A stretch of 56,087 nt of DNA, taken from assembly GCF_900110645.1 (NCBI RefSeq), contig NZ_FOFB01000034.1, forward strand, positions 1 through 56,087, in the 5' to 3' direction. This document shows, in pieces, positions 26,469 through 35,738 of this stretch. The notes under the pieces were generated by a model. That model made no database searches and was not told where the DNA came from. It was given only the letters and a program-made list of their open reading frames with translations. The translations under genes and the position numbers were made by a program. Each line of letters starts with the position of its first letter. Position 1 is the stretch's first letter. The stretch is from Neolewinella agarilytica. GTDB taxonomy: Bacteria > Bacteroidota > Bacteroidia > Chitinophagales > Saprospiraceae.

Positions 26469-29400
26469 CTAGCGAACCAGTAATTTGCGCGAAGCTTTGA
26501 AGTCTCCTGACGTCAGAGTATACAGGTACATCCCGGCTGAACGGAACTGCTCCCGGTTAAGAATCAACTGATTAGCTCCGCCAACGGCATCAATTTTTTG
26601 CTCCAGAACTATGCGGCCCGTAATGTCACGAACCGTGATGCTGGCAGCTGCCGCTTCGGGCAGCTCAAACTGAATGGTCGTTGCCGAAACCAGTGGATTA
26701 GGCGAAGCGCCACTCAGGTGAGGCTCCGAAACCTGCCCCACCGCAGAAGGCAGGAACGAAATGTTCAACAGATTAGCCCGACCGTTGTTAGCGTAGGCTT
26801 CGCTGAAGACCAGATCATCACTGATACGCAGTACCTCACTCAGGCTCGTGTTCTCTGAGGCGGTAACTTCCAGAGTTAGCAGGTCAGATACCTCCGTCAG
26901 CTCGCTGCCGGCATGGTAGCTAAAGGCTAACCAGCCACGGCCCAGCAGCCCCGCATTCAGATTAGCCGCCGTAAGCGCACCACCATCAAGCAGGGTTACG
27001 TCTACGGATTCATCAAAGTGGAAAGTACCCTGCCAACCAGCTAAACCGGCCACATCACCAGCTTTGATCCTTACAACCTGGCTTTCACCAGCGATGAGCT
27101 GAACGTCCTCCGTGAGGAAGTTAACGGCTTCGCTTCTGGGGCGGCCGGACTGACCAAAGTTGTCCGTACCGTTGCCACTTACGTCACCCACCATAATACC
27201 AATAAAGTCAGCATCGAAAACATTTCCATCCAGGTTGTTTTCATTGACTACTTCAGGGAAACTGGTTGCCCAGGGATTGTCAACAACCGGGAAGATGAAC
27301 TTGGCATCAATAAAGCGGTAGGCAGTGTTATTGCGGTAGCTATCGTCTAATCCAAGAATCAGTCGGCGAATCGCGATGATGTCCTGAACCGAAATCTCCT
27401 CATCCGCGTTAGCATCCGCCGCCAAACGGCGGTAAGCAGAAGGAATAGGCTGAAGCCCCAAAATGTGACGGGTAATCAACACCAGATCAAAGGTAGAGAC
27501 CCCCTGGCTGTGGTTGATGTAGACGTCCAGATCGGCATCGATGGTATAATCCTCGCCTGCACGCAGATTTTCAAAAAGGAATTCTCCGTTGTCATCAGAC
27601 AGTGTCCCTTGCTCAAGATCAATTCCGGAGAGCTGCATAGAGACACCGCCAATAGCGTTTCCACTCTCTGAAATCACCGTGCCGGCAATATTACCTAAGC
27701 GGCTCTGATCACAGGCATTATCCGTGCGCTGTACCAGCGTGAACACAGAACAGTAGTCACCACGACCGGCGGGGTCAAAGGCGTAGACACGAACCGGAAC
27801 GGTCTCGTCACTATCACAGTTAAGGATGATACCATCCCGACCGGGGACGGGATTGAAGCCAGGCAGCGTAGCTTCCAGCTCCGTGTAGATAGAGTAAGTT
27901 ACTTCACCAGAACAGTCTTCCACGTCGCTGGCGATGAAGTCAGTGGCCCACATCGCAGCGGTACCACCACCCTCGCCGTCAGGCATCAGGGTAACCGTAA
28001 GCTGACCGATACAAATTGGTGTTGGGGCTAATGCGTCCGTTACGCAGAATTCGATGATCTCATTGTCAACATTACCACATCCGTCTGTACCCTGTACGCG
28101 GACTGCATGGGCACCAACGGGAACGTTGGCAAGGCTTATGGTATAATTGCCTTCGGCATCAGAGGTAATTTCACTGTCCAGTAACAGACGTGTGCGGTTA
28201 AACCCATCCGCTACGCGGTAGTCAACATCCAGCTCGACACGAACGCCTAATTGGTCTTGAGCAGTACAGGCATCCGTGAGTTCGAAAACCAGGCTTACAT
28301 TACCCGTACAGTTAACGCCCTGAGCGGGGAAACAATCTACGGGGTTGTTCTCGGTGATCTGAGGAGCAATTTCATCGTGGATCTTAATGAACTGCTGGTA
28401 GAGGAAAGCTCCACGGCTGTTATCCGTTCCGTAAGCCTCGTTATCCTCATTATCAGCGCCGTTGTTATCATCCGTACCATCGGTATCATCTCCGTCATCT
28501 ACTGGCCAAACGAAACCACCATTGTTGCGGATCGCATCTCCGTCAAGGACGGCAGAGTCATCCGTACGGTCACCGGGCACATTAGGGATTACGTGCAGGT
28601 AAGTCCGTTCCCGGAAGTTGTTATCACCGTCAAAATCCCGTGGGATCAGGTAAGGCTCGCCCAGCGTATTGTACTCACACCAGTTGATCAGGCTGTGGTT
28701 AATCCGAAGTTTGTAACACTCGTCAGCATCACTCTGGAAAGTGTCGATGGTGATTTCGCGGGTAATCAGGTCACATCCTGTTTCAACGATGATTACATCA
28801 TCAATGCTAGGCGTCTGCATACAGAACGCTTCGGCGTCAGCGGGGAAGCTGATAGTATAATCGTGTACACCCTCAACATTGATTCGTTGGCGGCAGGGGT
28901 TAACGTTCGTGAATCCTTCACCATCCGTAGCGGTGAACGTACGGGTGAAAGAACCAACGCCACAGTTATTTACACTTCCAACGATGCTTTGAGAAACAAC
29001 CACGTTACAATTGTCCGTTCCGGTAGCTTCACCGAAGGCAGCATTCAGTTCATCATCACTCGCTTCCTGGATAGTAGCTGGCAAACCAACGGCCTCGTAC
29101 TCGATGCAGGTAAGTTCCATCGGGCCCGGAGGCGTACAGGTAGGAGCAGCCTTGTCTTCGACCAGCACCGAAAGCCAGCAGTAGTTTTCGTTACCCAGCT
29201 CGTCCGTTACCCGAAGGCCAACAAGCACGCTACCCAGATCTTCACAGGTGAGGGAAATTGATGAACCATAAGAAAAACCGGCAAGAAGGGAGTAGGAACC
29301 ATCAGCATTCTGGCGAACCCGAGCGATGGCAAGACTTACGTTACCGCAATCGTCATAGCTTCCGGCATCCAGCATTTCGGGCGTAAGGATAGCCAGTCCC

Positions 29401-30905
29401 GTGCTGGCGCTCTGGCCAGGCAGCTGTCCGGAAGTGATACTCACATTGAGGCCATCTTCACACACTGCAACGGGAGCAGTGCCATCCTTTACCAGAATGT
29501 CAACATCCGTAAAGTCAGTATTTCCGCACTCATCGTTATAAGTGTAACGTATTACGTGGTTACCCACCGGAATGACGGAGGTTATTTCCGCATTGTTATC
29601 GTTTAGATCGACCGTGAAAGTGCCGATAGGTGCAGAAGTATTCCCGTTAGGGAAGACATCCGCCCGTAACTCCAGGTCGTTGCTGCAAGCATCCGTCAGA
29701 CCGATAGAAGCCATGTCAAGGCGGATGTAAGCACCACACTGGTTACCTGCATTCGTCAAAAACTCCAGAGGGCCATCATCGGCCACGCCGTCAAAGTCCA
29801 GGTCCTGAACCGGAGCGGTAAAGACAGGTGCCGTAAAGTCACCAATCTTCACAATCTGCGTGAGCGTTCTTACGTCTGTTGGCACACACCAGTCAATGAC
29901 GGTGTAGGTACGGATCACTTTATAAGCCAGGTCACAGGTTACAATCGGGGGGGAATCCTCAAAGGTGATACCAATGTTACAGAAGCCACCATTTTCACCC
30001 AACGTCAGTGGAATAGTAGAGCCATTCGGCCCATCGAAGAAGGGAAGGTCCTGAGGGCGGGGATCCGGCAGATCGCCGAAAGCCAAACCCATATCTTCCA
30101 ACTCATCACATTCTATGGTGATTACTTCAGGAATGTTCGTAACATCCAGATCATCAAGGCCGGGACGAGTGAAAGTGATCGTGTAACTCGCCACGGCAGG
30201 GTCGTTAGCTTCTCCGGAAACCGAATTACAGCTACCGTCTCTCACCGTGAAGGTTCTGGTGAGCTCCACGTCGTTACACTGTGGGTTAACGGCATCGCGG
30301 GTGATGATATCATTGACACAGATTTCTACCTCCTCGGAGCAATTGTCCGTAGCCACGGGCAAGCCACCACCGGCCATCAGGCGCTGGCGCAGCTGGGGGT
30401 CCAGGGTACCGGCGACCACCTGACCGGTAAAGGTGTTAACCCGGTAGCAACGGGCAACAGTGTTAGGCAGGAGGCCCAGGTCAATCCCTTCAATTTGATT
30501 ACAGTATAAAGGGCCGGCCGGCTCTTCGGGGATCGCCGTAAATTCCGGGGAGGTTTTGTCCTCCGCATTAACGATACCCCAGCCTACGGTGAAGCCCGGT
30601 ACGTCATCTGCCGTAATCCGGAAGGTATAGGTTCCACAACGGTCAATGATGGCACCGTTCTCGGGGTTTCCGTCTTCCACCAATATGGAGAAAGCATCAA
30701 AGGGGATGACAACGCCATCTCCGTCAGCATCAAAATCTCCCGTCAGGACTTCCTGGGGGATCAGCAGTGCTTCACAATTATCATTTAGGGTAACGTTTAT
30801 CTCTCCGATAACCGCCAGGCGAACCAGGGTATCAGTTTGCGCTGACAGCGCACCCGCCATAAAGACGATAGAGACAAACGCTAAGTAGCGTAAGGCTAAT
30901 TTCAT
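26469..30905 (-). CDS. Large secreted protein with dockerin- and cohesin-like modules, T9SS type A
   Basis: 1478 aa with a signal peptide (about 1-22). Residues 30-1050 hold a chain of Ig-like/HYR-type segments, each opening with a D-x-x-A/S-P motif (DKTSPEFTA, DFTAPVFTA, DGTAPVAVC, DKAAPTC, DEIAPQIT, DALAPTPIC) and rich in paired Cys. A CarboxypepD_reg-like fold follows (about 1075-1125). Next comes a dockerin-like module at about 1125-1187: a weaker first half (GVSTFDLVLITRHILG) and a well-formed second half (DANADEEISVQDIIAIRRLILG) with Ca-binding D/N/D/D spacing. A cohesin-like domain (about 1265-1375) and a type A sorting domain end it. First gene of the minus-strand surface block, with a good promoter. 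The partner of the dockerin is not shown by sequence. Confidence 0.85.
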   Translation of the reverse strand: MKLALRYLAFVSIVFMAGALSAQTDTLVRLAVIGEINVTLNDNCEALLIPQEVLTGDFDADGDGVVIPFDAFSILVEDGNPENGAIIDRCGTYTFRITADDVPGFTVGWGIVNAEDKTSPEFTAIPEEPAGPLYCNQIEGIDLGLLPNTVARCYRVNTFTGQVVAGTLDPQLRQRLMAGGGLPVATDNCSEEVEICVNDIITRDAVNPQCNDVELTRTFTVRDGSCNSVSGEANDPAVASYTITFTRPGLDDLDVTNIPEVITIECDELEDMGLAFGDLPDPRPQDLPFFDGPNGSTIPLTLGENGGFCNIGITFEDSPPIVTCDLAYKVIRTYTVIDWCVPTDVRTLTQIVKIGDFTAPVFTAPVQDLDFDGVADDGPLEFLTNAGNQCGAYIRLDMASIGLTDACSNDLELRADVFPNGNTSAPIGTFTVDLNDNNAEITSVIPVGNHVIRYTYNDECGNTDFTDVDILVKDGTAPVAVCEDGLNVSITSGQLPGQSASTGLAILTPEMLDAGSYDDCGNVSLAIARVRQNADGSYSLLAGFSYGSSISLTCEDLGSVLVGLRVTDELGNENYCWLSVLVEDKAAPTCTPPGPMELTCIEYEAVGLPATIQEASDDELNAAFGEATGTDNCNVVVSQSIVGSVNNCGVGSFTRTFTATDGEGFTNVNPCRQRINVEGVHDYTISFPADAEAFCMQTPSIDDVIIVETGCDLITREITIDTFQSDADECYKLRINHSLINWCEYNTLGEPYLIPRDFDGDNNFRERTYLHVIPNVPGDRTDDSAVLDGDAIRNNGGFVWPVDDGDDTDGTDDNNGADNEDNEAYGTDNSRGAFLYQQFIKIHDEIAPQITENNPVDCFPAQGVNCTGNVSLVFELTDACTAQDQLGVRVELDVDYRVADGFNRTRLLLDSEITSDAEGNYTISLANVPVGAHAVRVQGTDGCGNVDNEIIEFCVTDALAPTPICIGQLTVTLMPDGEGGGTAAMWATDFIASDVEDCSGEVTYSIYTELEATLPGFNPVPGRDGIILNCDSDETVPVRVYAFDPAGRGDYCSVFTLVQRTDNACDQSRLGNIAGTVISESGNAIGGVSMQLSGIDLEQGTLSDDNGEFLFENLRAGEDYTIDADLDVYINHSQGVSTFDLVLITRHILGLQPIPSAYRRLAADANADEEISVQDIIAIRRLILGLDDSYRNNTAYRFIDAKFIFPVVDNPWATSFPEVVNENNLDGNVFDADFIGIMVGDVSGNGTDNFGQSGRPRSEAVNFLTEDVQLIAGESQVVRIKAGDVAGLAGWQGTFHFDESVDVTLLDGGALTAANLNAGLLGRGWLAFSYHAGSELTEVSDLLTLEVTASENTSLSEVLRISDDLVFSEAYANNGRANLLNISFLPSAVGQVSEPHLSGASPNPLVSATTIQFELPEAAAASITVRDITGRIVLEQKIDAVGGANQLILNREQFRSAGMYLYTLTSGDFKASRKLLVR

Positions 30906-31031
30906 AAGATCACGATTCTTGAGATTACAAAAAAACTAAAACCATTGCCCGTTTTTCTCAAAGCGGTGGGATGCTGATAAAGGCATTCCACAAATTCAAT
31001 TTAGTCGGTTTTTGCCCGGGCAATATCCAAA

Positions 31032-31063
31032 CAAAGGTAGGAAATGAGATGCTAACCTCCCAA
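31032..31063 (-). promoter_or_regulatory. Promoter of the dockerin-protein gene
   Basis: On the minus strand, TTG (31061-31063), a 21-bp spacer and TACCTTTG (31032-31039). This leaves an untranslated leader of roughly 120 nt before the ATG at 30905. Confidence 0.7.
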
Positions 31064-31078
31064 AATTTAACGCTTCGC

Positions 31079-31693
31079 CTAGGTTTCTGCTTTCGCAGCA
31101 GCGATCAGGCTGCGAAAGACGGGCACAATTTCGCGCTCAATCCAGGGGTTCTTACGGAGAAAAATCCCGTTTCTGGGGCTGGGGTGCGGAAGCACAAAGT
31201 ACTCCGGCAGATAGTCTTCAAAAGAACGGACCGTTTCGGTTAATGTCTTCTTTTTAGCCTTCCCCAGGTAGTGATGCTGTGCCCAGGCTCCGATCAGAAT
31301 TTTCATACGGAGATCAGGCATCATAGCCAATAATGGTGCTTGCCAGCGAGGGGCACATTCCGGGCGGGGAGGCAGGTCTCCTCCTTTTCCTTTCCCCGGG
31401 TAGCAGAAGCCCATTGGCAAAATAGCAAAGGTGGAAGCATCATAAAACTCTTCGTCGCTCACCCCCATCCAAACTCTCAATCTACGGCCGCTGGGGTCGT
31501 CCCACGGGATGCCTGACTCATGCGCTAGCCGACCGGGAGCCTGACTGATGATGGCAATTTTCGCTTTGGGGTGGACGCTGAATATCGGTTTGGGACCAAG
31601 CGGTAAAGCCTCTCCGCAAACGGTACAGCCCTTGACCTCCCGCAGGAGAGGATCATCCAGAAACGGAGAAAACGGAGGGGGAAAATCTGGCAT
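31079..31693 (-). CDS. Uracil-DNA glycosylase-family protein
   Basis: 204 aa. The first motif IISQAPGRLAHESGIPWDDPSGRRLR and the second motif PHPSPRN (about 167-173) are the two active-site motifs of the UDG superfamily; this subgroup is usually annotated simply as a UDG-family protein. A CTVC pair near residue 24 could be part of a metal site, although four ligands are not obvious. Expected to excise uracil or a related base from DNA in base-excision repair, in the cytoplasm. It lies between two secreted-protein genes and shows no operon partner. Confidence 0.88.
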   Translation of the reverse strand: MPDFPPPFSPFLDDPLLREVKGCTVCGEALPLGPKPIFSVHPKAKIAIISQAPGRLAHESGIPWDDPSGRRLRVWMGVSDEEFYDASTFAILPMGFCYPGKGKGGDLPPRPECAPRWQAPLLAMMPDLRMKILIGAWAQHHYLGKAKKKTLTETVRSFEDYLPEYFVLPHPSPRNGIFLRKNPWIEREIVPVFRSLIAAAKAET

Positions 31694-31749
31694 TCAGGAA
31701 GAGTAGGTTACCGCAATGAAGGGGCGAAGCCTGGCTTTACACCGCTTTT

Positions 31750-31803
31750 CCAACGTCCTTTGCACCCCGTAAGGAACAGGATCTTGGACCTGCGTCAGCG
31801 CCC
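31750..31803 (-). repeat. Dispersed CGCAGGTGCAA element, long form (L1)
   Basis: The minus strand reads GGGCGCTGACGCAGGTCC, then a short segment, TGTTCCTTACGGGGTGCAAA and GGA. It lies 58 bp after the stop of the 614-aa gene, in the same orientation. Confidence 0.8.
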
Positions 31804-31860
31804 TCCTTTTTGTAGCTCAACAGGCAAGATAAAAAGGAGGACGACCACGCCATTAGAATA

Positions 31861-33705
31861 TTAGTGTTTCACAAAGCGGAGAACGTCCGTTCCGTCCTTG
31901 TTTTCCACCCGCAGGAGGTAAAGACCCGGCCGGAGATCATCCATGCGCACAGAAGCCATGTTCAGGCTCAGGTCGCGGAGGTTCCGCCCGTCGGATGTCA
32001 TAAGACTCACCCGCTGAACGTTGTCCAGGCTACCGCGGAAACGAAGCTCCCCGCTGGTTGGGTTAGGGTAAATATCAAGTCCTGTTGCCAGGAAGTTAGC
32101 CGCCACCGGACCATAAATGGTTGCCGTACCGTCAATATCAAGCTGGCGGAGTCGGTACAGGTTAGTACCATTTAGCGGGCTGTCATCCACAAACTGGTAG
32201 CTATTACTAACGGACGCTCCTGCTTCAATTGTTCCCAGCCATTCCCAGGCAGCACCATCAGCACTCCGTTCTAGTTCAAAACGGTCATTGTCCAGTTCGT
32301 GAATACTGGACCAGTTGACGACAACCGATTTCTCCTCCGTCTCCGCAGTGAAAGAAATCAACTCAAGGGGAAGCGCTACGGTTTCGTCCTCATTGTCAAA
32401 ACACGGTGAAGACAGGACAGAACCATCACCAATAGTTCCATGCAGTTGGAAGGTTCCCGCCGGGTCACGATCCGGCACCCGGGCCTGTGATTCTCCGGAG
32501 ACTACCTGAGCCCCCGTATAGGTGTACTGAGCGATAACCTGCCCGGCGGGGTTTCTGAAAATCAGATCGTCTCCGGAATCGTTTAGCCCAACGCCATTGA
32601 CGATCTCCACCGGGCAAGCGCTTGTGGGCGGTGTCCCGGACCCAAGGAAAAGAACAACCCCCTGGGTTGGTAGCAGGGTAATTGCCGGCAGATCCTTGGC
32701 GTTACCCGTTCTGTCCTCAAAAGTGTAGCCCGTCAGGTCGAGGGGGTCCGTAGCGATACTGACCACTTCCACAAATTCAGCAGCAGAGGGAGAGGCCAGA
32801 AACTCATTAATCAGCAGAACGCCTTCGGCGCACTGATCAGCGGAAGGTTCGAGCGGAACGGTAAGCATACAATCCCCTCCGTTAATCATCAGCGTGTAAG
32901 TCATACCTTCCGTCAGGCCACTGACGGTGATTTCACCGTCTTGTATGCTCGCCGGGTCATCCCCGCCAACGGTACCGGCAGAAGCCGTTACGACTGCCCC
33001 TAATTCTGCTCCGGAATAGGGGATCACGGCCGTTACCATATCCGCTCCTGCCGTTAGGGCAGCACAGTTATAGGCAATGCTAGCCGGGTTGATGTTTATG
33101 CCACAGACCGGCGTACAGCTCCCATTGGTGCCGGTAGCCAGCAGCCGTACGTTGTCAATACCGAAAGACTGTGGGCCGTTAAGGACGACGTAAATATCCA
33201 GTCTGGCAGTATTGGCCGTTCCGGGGATATTCACACTCTGCGTCACCCATCCGGCGGAGGTACCATCTTCTACTTCAACGTCGCCTTGAGACAGCCCGTC
33301 TAGATAAAGAGTATATCCCAGCACATCCGTCTGGTTAAAACCATCCGTATTGTAATCGAATGAGAAGCTTGCACTGGTCAGATTGCAGATTACGCCAGCA
33401 TCGAAAGACAGGATACTCTTTTCTCCGGAACTTAAACCACTGGTTGGGTTTATTAAATCCGTCCCTCCCCAGAAAGAACTACCGTCGGAGGCCGTCATGA
33501 TGTTACCAATACTCATCGTAACATTCCAGAAATCATCCTGCCCGCTTACCGGGCCGTAAGCTGCCGGACTGGGAGAGAAGGCAAAATCATCCGTTGCAGC
33601 TCCTTCAAAGCTTTGGAGCATTTGAGTTGTCTGGGCGCTGACGCAGGTGCAAAGGAGGAAGAACAGGAATGTAAGGGCGCCGGAGGCAGAGTAGAGTTTA
33701 TTCAT
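31861..33705 (-). CDS. Secreted lamin-tail-domain protein with T9SS type A tail
   Basis: 614 aa with a signal peptide (MNKLYSASGALTFLFFLL to VSAQ). An N-terminal jelly-roll-like domain (about 26-195) is followed by a beta-rich section with paired Cys, then a lamin tail domain (about 290-400: LLINEFLASPSAAEFVEV, PLDLTGYTFED, VVLFLGSG). An FN3-like strand set (ISFTAETEEKSVVVNWSS) and a type A sorting domain (IYPNPTSGELRFRGS, GLYLLRVENKDG) follow. T9SS export to the cell surface or medium is expected; lamin tail domains in bacteria often accompany extracellular nucleases, but no nuclease is seen here. The signal-peptide end coincides with a dispersed repeat copy. Confidence 0.85.
   Translation of the reverse strand: MNKLYSASGALTFLFFLLCTCVSAQTTQMLQSFEGAATDDFAFSPSPAAYGPVSGQDDFWNVTMSIGNIMTASDGSSFWGGTDLINPTSGLSSGEKSILSFDAGVICNLTSASFSFDYNTDGFNQTDVLGYTLYLDGLSQGDVEVEDGTSAGWVTQSVNIPGTANTARLDIYVVLNGPQSFGIDNVRLLATGTNGSCTPVCGININPASIAYNCAALTAGADMVTAVIPYSGAELGAVVTASAGTVGGDDPASIQDGEITVSGLTEGMTYTLMINGGDCMLTVPLEPSADQCAEGVLLINEFLASPSAAEFVEVVSIATDPLDLTGYTFEDRTGNAKDLPAITLLPTQGVVLFLGSGTPPTSACPVEIVNGVGLNDSGDDLIFRNPAGQVIAQYTYTGAQVVSGESQARVPDRDPAGTFQLHGTIGDGSVLSSPCFDNEDETVALPLELISFTAETEEKSVVVNWSSIHELDNDRFELERSADGAAWEWLGTIEAGASVSNSYQFVDDSPLNGTNLYRLRQLDIDGTATIYGPVAANFLATGLDIYPNPTSGELRFRGSLDNVQRVSLMTSDGRNLRDLSLNMASVRMDDLRPGLYLLRVENKDGTDVLRFVKH
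33633..33662 (+). repeat. Dispersed CGCAGGTGCAA element inside a signal-peptide coding region (S7)
   Basis: GGGCGCTGACGCAGGTGCAA then AGGAGG, antisense to the gene. It encodes residues of the signal-peptide end (LLCTCVSA) of the 614-aa protein. Confidence 0.6.
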
Positions 33706-33811
33706 CTGTTAGCTGACTTGTGTTGGTAAGAGGGAGTTATTCAAAGCAAAGAGGATACAAAGCACAACTTTTCTCAAATTCTCTTTGGGGAAAGCAAGCC
33801 ATACATCCTTA

Positions 33812-33840
33812 CAAAGTTAATCGCCACAATGTAAAGCAAA
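33812..33840 (-). promoter_or_regulatory. Promoter of the lamin-tail protein gene
   Basis: On the minus strand, TTTG (33837-33840), a 17-bp spacer and TAACTTTG (33812-33819), about 105 bp upstream of the ATG. No ORF in the 33706-33990 gap is credible. Confidence 0.55.
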
Positions 33841-33990
33841 GTTTACCTTTTCTACTGGCAATCAAGGGGATAGTGGAAATTATCGATTCGTGCAACGAAA
33901 GAGACTATTGATAACCTTTTTAAGGCATCGAATTATTCCACCCCCCGGACCGATACAGCTCGTCGGAAACCTTTATCTTCGCCCTCCGAT

Positions 33991-35403
33991 ATGATTTTTC
34001 AGATTCGCGACAACGAACGCAAAATTTTTGAGCTCATTAGTAGAGCGGCCTCTGAATTGGGCTACCCCACCTACGTGGTAGGCGGATACGTGCGTGATCG
34101 CCTCCTGGCCCGGCCCAGTAAAGATCTGGATATCGTCTGTGTAGGCAACGGTATTGAGTTGGCGAAAAGGGTAGGTAACAGCCTCCATCCCCGTAGCCGC
34201 GTGACCGTCTACAAACGGTTCGGGACCGCAGCGCTCAAACATCGTGACCTGGAGATCGAATTTGTCGGAGCCAGAAAAGAGAGCTACCGCTCAGATAGCC
34301 GCAAGCCAACCGTAGAGTCTGGCTCGCTCAGCGATGATCAAAACCGGAGAGACTTCACCATCAACGCCCTGGCCATCAGCCTGAACGAGCATGACTACGG
34401 CAATATCGTTGACCCTTTTAATGGCCTGGAAGATCTCGAAGCCAAAAAAATTATCACTCCGCTTGACCCCGGTAAGACCTTCAGTGACGACCCCCTTCGC
34501 ATGATGCGGGGAATCCGCTTTGCCTGTCAACTTGGCTTCACCATTGACCCCAGCACGTTAAAGGGCATAAAGGACAATCGGGATCGCATCAAAATCATCA
34601 GCTGGGAACGGATTGCTACGGAGCTCCACAAGATCATGCTTTCCCCTAAGCCGAGCGTTGGTCTTCGGCTGCTTAATGACACCGGACTACTGGAATACGT
34701 ACTGCCCGAACTCGCCGCGCTACGCGGCGTGGAAAGCCGAAACGGGCGCAAGCACAAAGACAACTTCTTTCACACCATTAAGGTCGTTGACAATCTCTCG
34801 GAGCGCAGCAGCGATCTCTGGCTGCGCTGGGCAGCGCTGCTGCACGATATTGGCAAAGCCCGCACGAAACGCTGGGAATCCACCGCTGGCTGGACCTTCC
34901 ATGCCCATGACGCCGTAGGCGCAAATATGGTACCCCGTATTTTCCGCCGGCTTCGCCTGCCAAATGACAAGTTAAAGTACGTGCAAAAGCTGGTGGCTTT
35001 GCACCAACGGCCTATTTCGCTTACGCAGGAAGAGATCAGCGACTCTGCCGTCCGCCGTATTCTCTACGAAGCCGGCGAAGACATCGATGATCTGATGACC
35101 CTCTGCGAAAGTGACATCACCAGCAAAAACCCCCAGAAAGTAAAACGCTATCTGGAAAACTACGAGTTTTTACGGGCCAGGATGGCAGCCATTGAAGAAA
35201 GCGATCACCTGCGCAACTGGCAACCCCCGATTAGCGGAGAATTGATCATGGAGACCTTTGGCATCAAACCCAGCCGGCAGGTCGGCATCATCAAAGACGC
35301 TGTTCGGGAAGCGATTCTGGACGGAGACATCCCCAACGACCTCGAAGCCGCCAGGGGGAAAATGCTGGAAGTAGCCGCAGAGCTCTCTCTATTCCCCGTT
35401 TAG
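33991..35403 (+). CDS. cca: CCA tRNA nucleotidyltransferase with HD domain
   Basis: 470 aa. The class II nucleotidyltransferase head is clear: VVGGYVRDRLLARPSKDLDIV with metal-binding D45 and D47, then LEIEFVGARKESY and RRDFTINALA. The neck motif DPLRMMRGIRFACQLGF follows (about 170). An HD domain with LLHDIGKAR (about 283-290) and a distal FHAHDAVG is fused C-terminally, as in many bacterial CCA enzymes. It adds or repairs the 3' CCA of tRNA; the HD part probably has phosphatase or phosphodiesterase activity. Stands alone in its orientation and is followed by a 335-bp gap with a candidate ncRNA. Confidence 0.96.
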   Translation: MIFQIRDNERKIFELISRAASELGYPTYVVGGYVRDRLLARPSKDLDIVCVGNGIELAKRVGNSLHPRSRVTVYKRFGTAALKHRDLEIEFVGARKESYRSDSRKPTVESGSLSDDQNRRDFTINALAISLNEHDYGNIVDPFNGLEDLEAKKIITPLDPGKTFSDDPLRMMRGIRFACQLGFTIDPSTLKGIKDNRDRIKIISWERIATELHKIMLSPKPSVGLRLLNDTGLLEYVLPELAALRGVESRNGRKHKDNFFHTIKVVDNLSERSSDLWLRWAALLHDIGKARTKRWESTAGWTFHAHDAVGANMVPRIFRRLRLPNDKLKYVQKLVALHQRPISLTQEEISDSAVRRILYEAGEDIDDLMTLCESDITSKNPQKVKRYLENYEFLRARMAAIEESDHLRNWQPPISGELIMETFGIKPSRQVGIIKDAVREAILDGDIPNDLEAARGKMLEVAAELSLFPV

Positions 35404-35501
35404 CCGGAAAACGAGCAAAAACTACCGGTCTTAACTAATTTTAACACACTTACCCCCATCCACCCCATTGGCATGGGGTGCCCTCCCCCCTCCCCCGCTG
35501 C

Positions 35502-35509
35502 TACCTTTG
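35502..35509 (+). promoter_or_regulatory. -7 box for the candidate ncRNA after cca
   Basis: TACCTTTG, a full match to TAnnTTTG. No TTG occurs 17-23 bp upstream. Transcription would begin near 35515, at the base of a strong hairpin. Confidence 0.5.
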
Positions 35510-35514
35510 TAACA

Positions 35515-35718
35515 TCGGAAGGAATGGTGCAACATTCTTTCCCTGGTTTTTCCAAAAAACGTGTTCAATTATTTTAGGCGGTAGATTGTTGGTTTTCTCC
35601 CGTCATCTGAAAGGTTTTTGTTTTGGCGCATAGCGCCCTAGATTCCAGTTATTACCAGGTAGTTTGAAAGCTACAATATAAGGTCCTCGACGGTGCAACG
35701 TCTGAGGATCTTTTTTTT
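35515..35718 (+). ncRNA. Candidate small RNA, about 205 nt, with twin GTGCAA-loop hairpins
   Basis: A 5' hairpin at 35517-35542 (GGAAGGAATG / CATTCTTTCC, one G-U) has loop GTGCAA. Middle hairpins are GGCGC-ATA-GCGCC and GTAGTT-TGAA-AGCTAC. The 3' end is an intrinsic terminator with the same GTGCAA loop and eight T's. No ORF fits, and there is no downstream plus-strand gene within 800 bp. Length and independent promoter allow a 6S-type or trans-acting sRNA, but no known family signature is recognised. Confidence 0.55.
35681..35718 (+). terminator. Strong intrinsic terminator
   Basis: AGGTCCTCGACG (35681-35692) pairs with CGTCTGAGGATCT (35699-35711) with one bulge and one G-U, around loop GTGCAA. 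Eight T's follow at 35711-35718. Confidence 0.9.
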
Positions 35719-35738
35719 GCCCAATGAGCAGCGATCCT

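Noticed and set aside
28251..29261. 336-aa plus-strand ORF within the dockerin-protein gene
   Set aside because: Antisense shadow with no recognisable domains or start context.
33720..33911. 63-aa plus-strand ORF
   Set aside because: It overlaps a good minus-strand promoter for the lamin-tail gene and shows no coding features.
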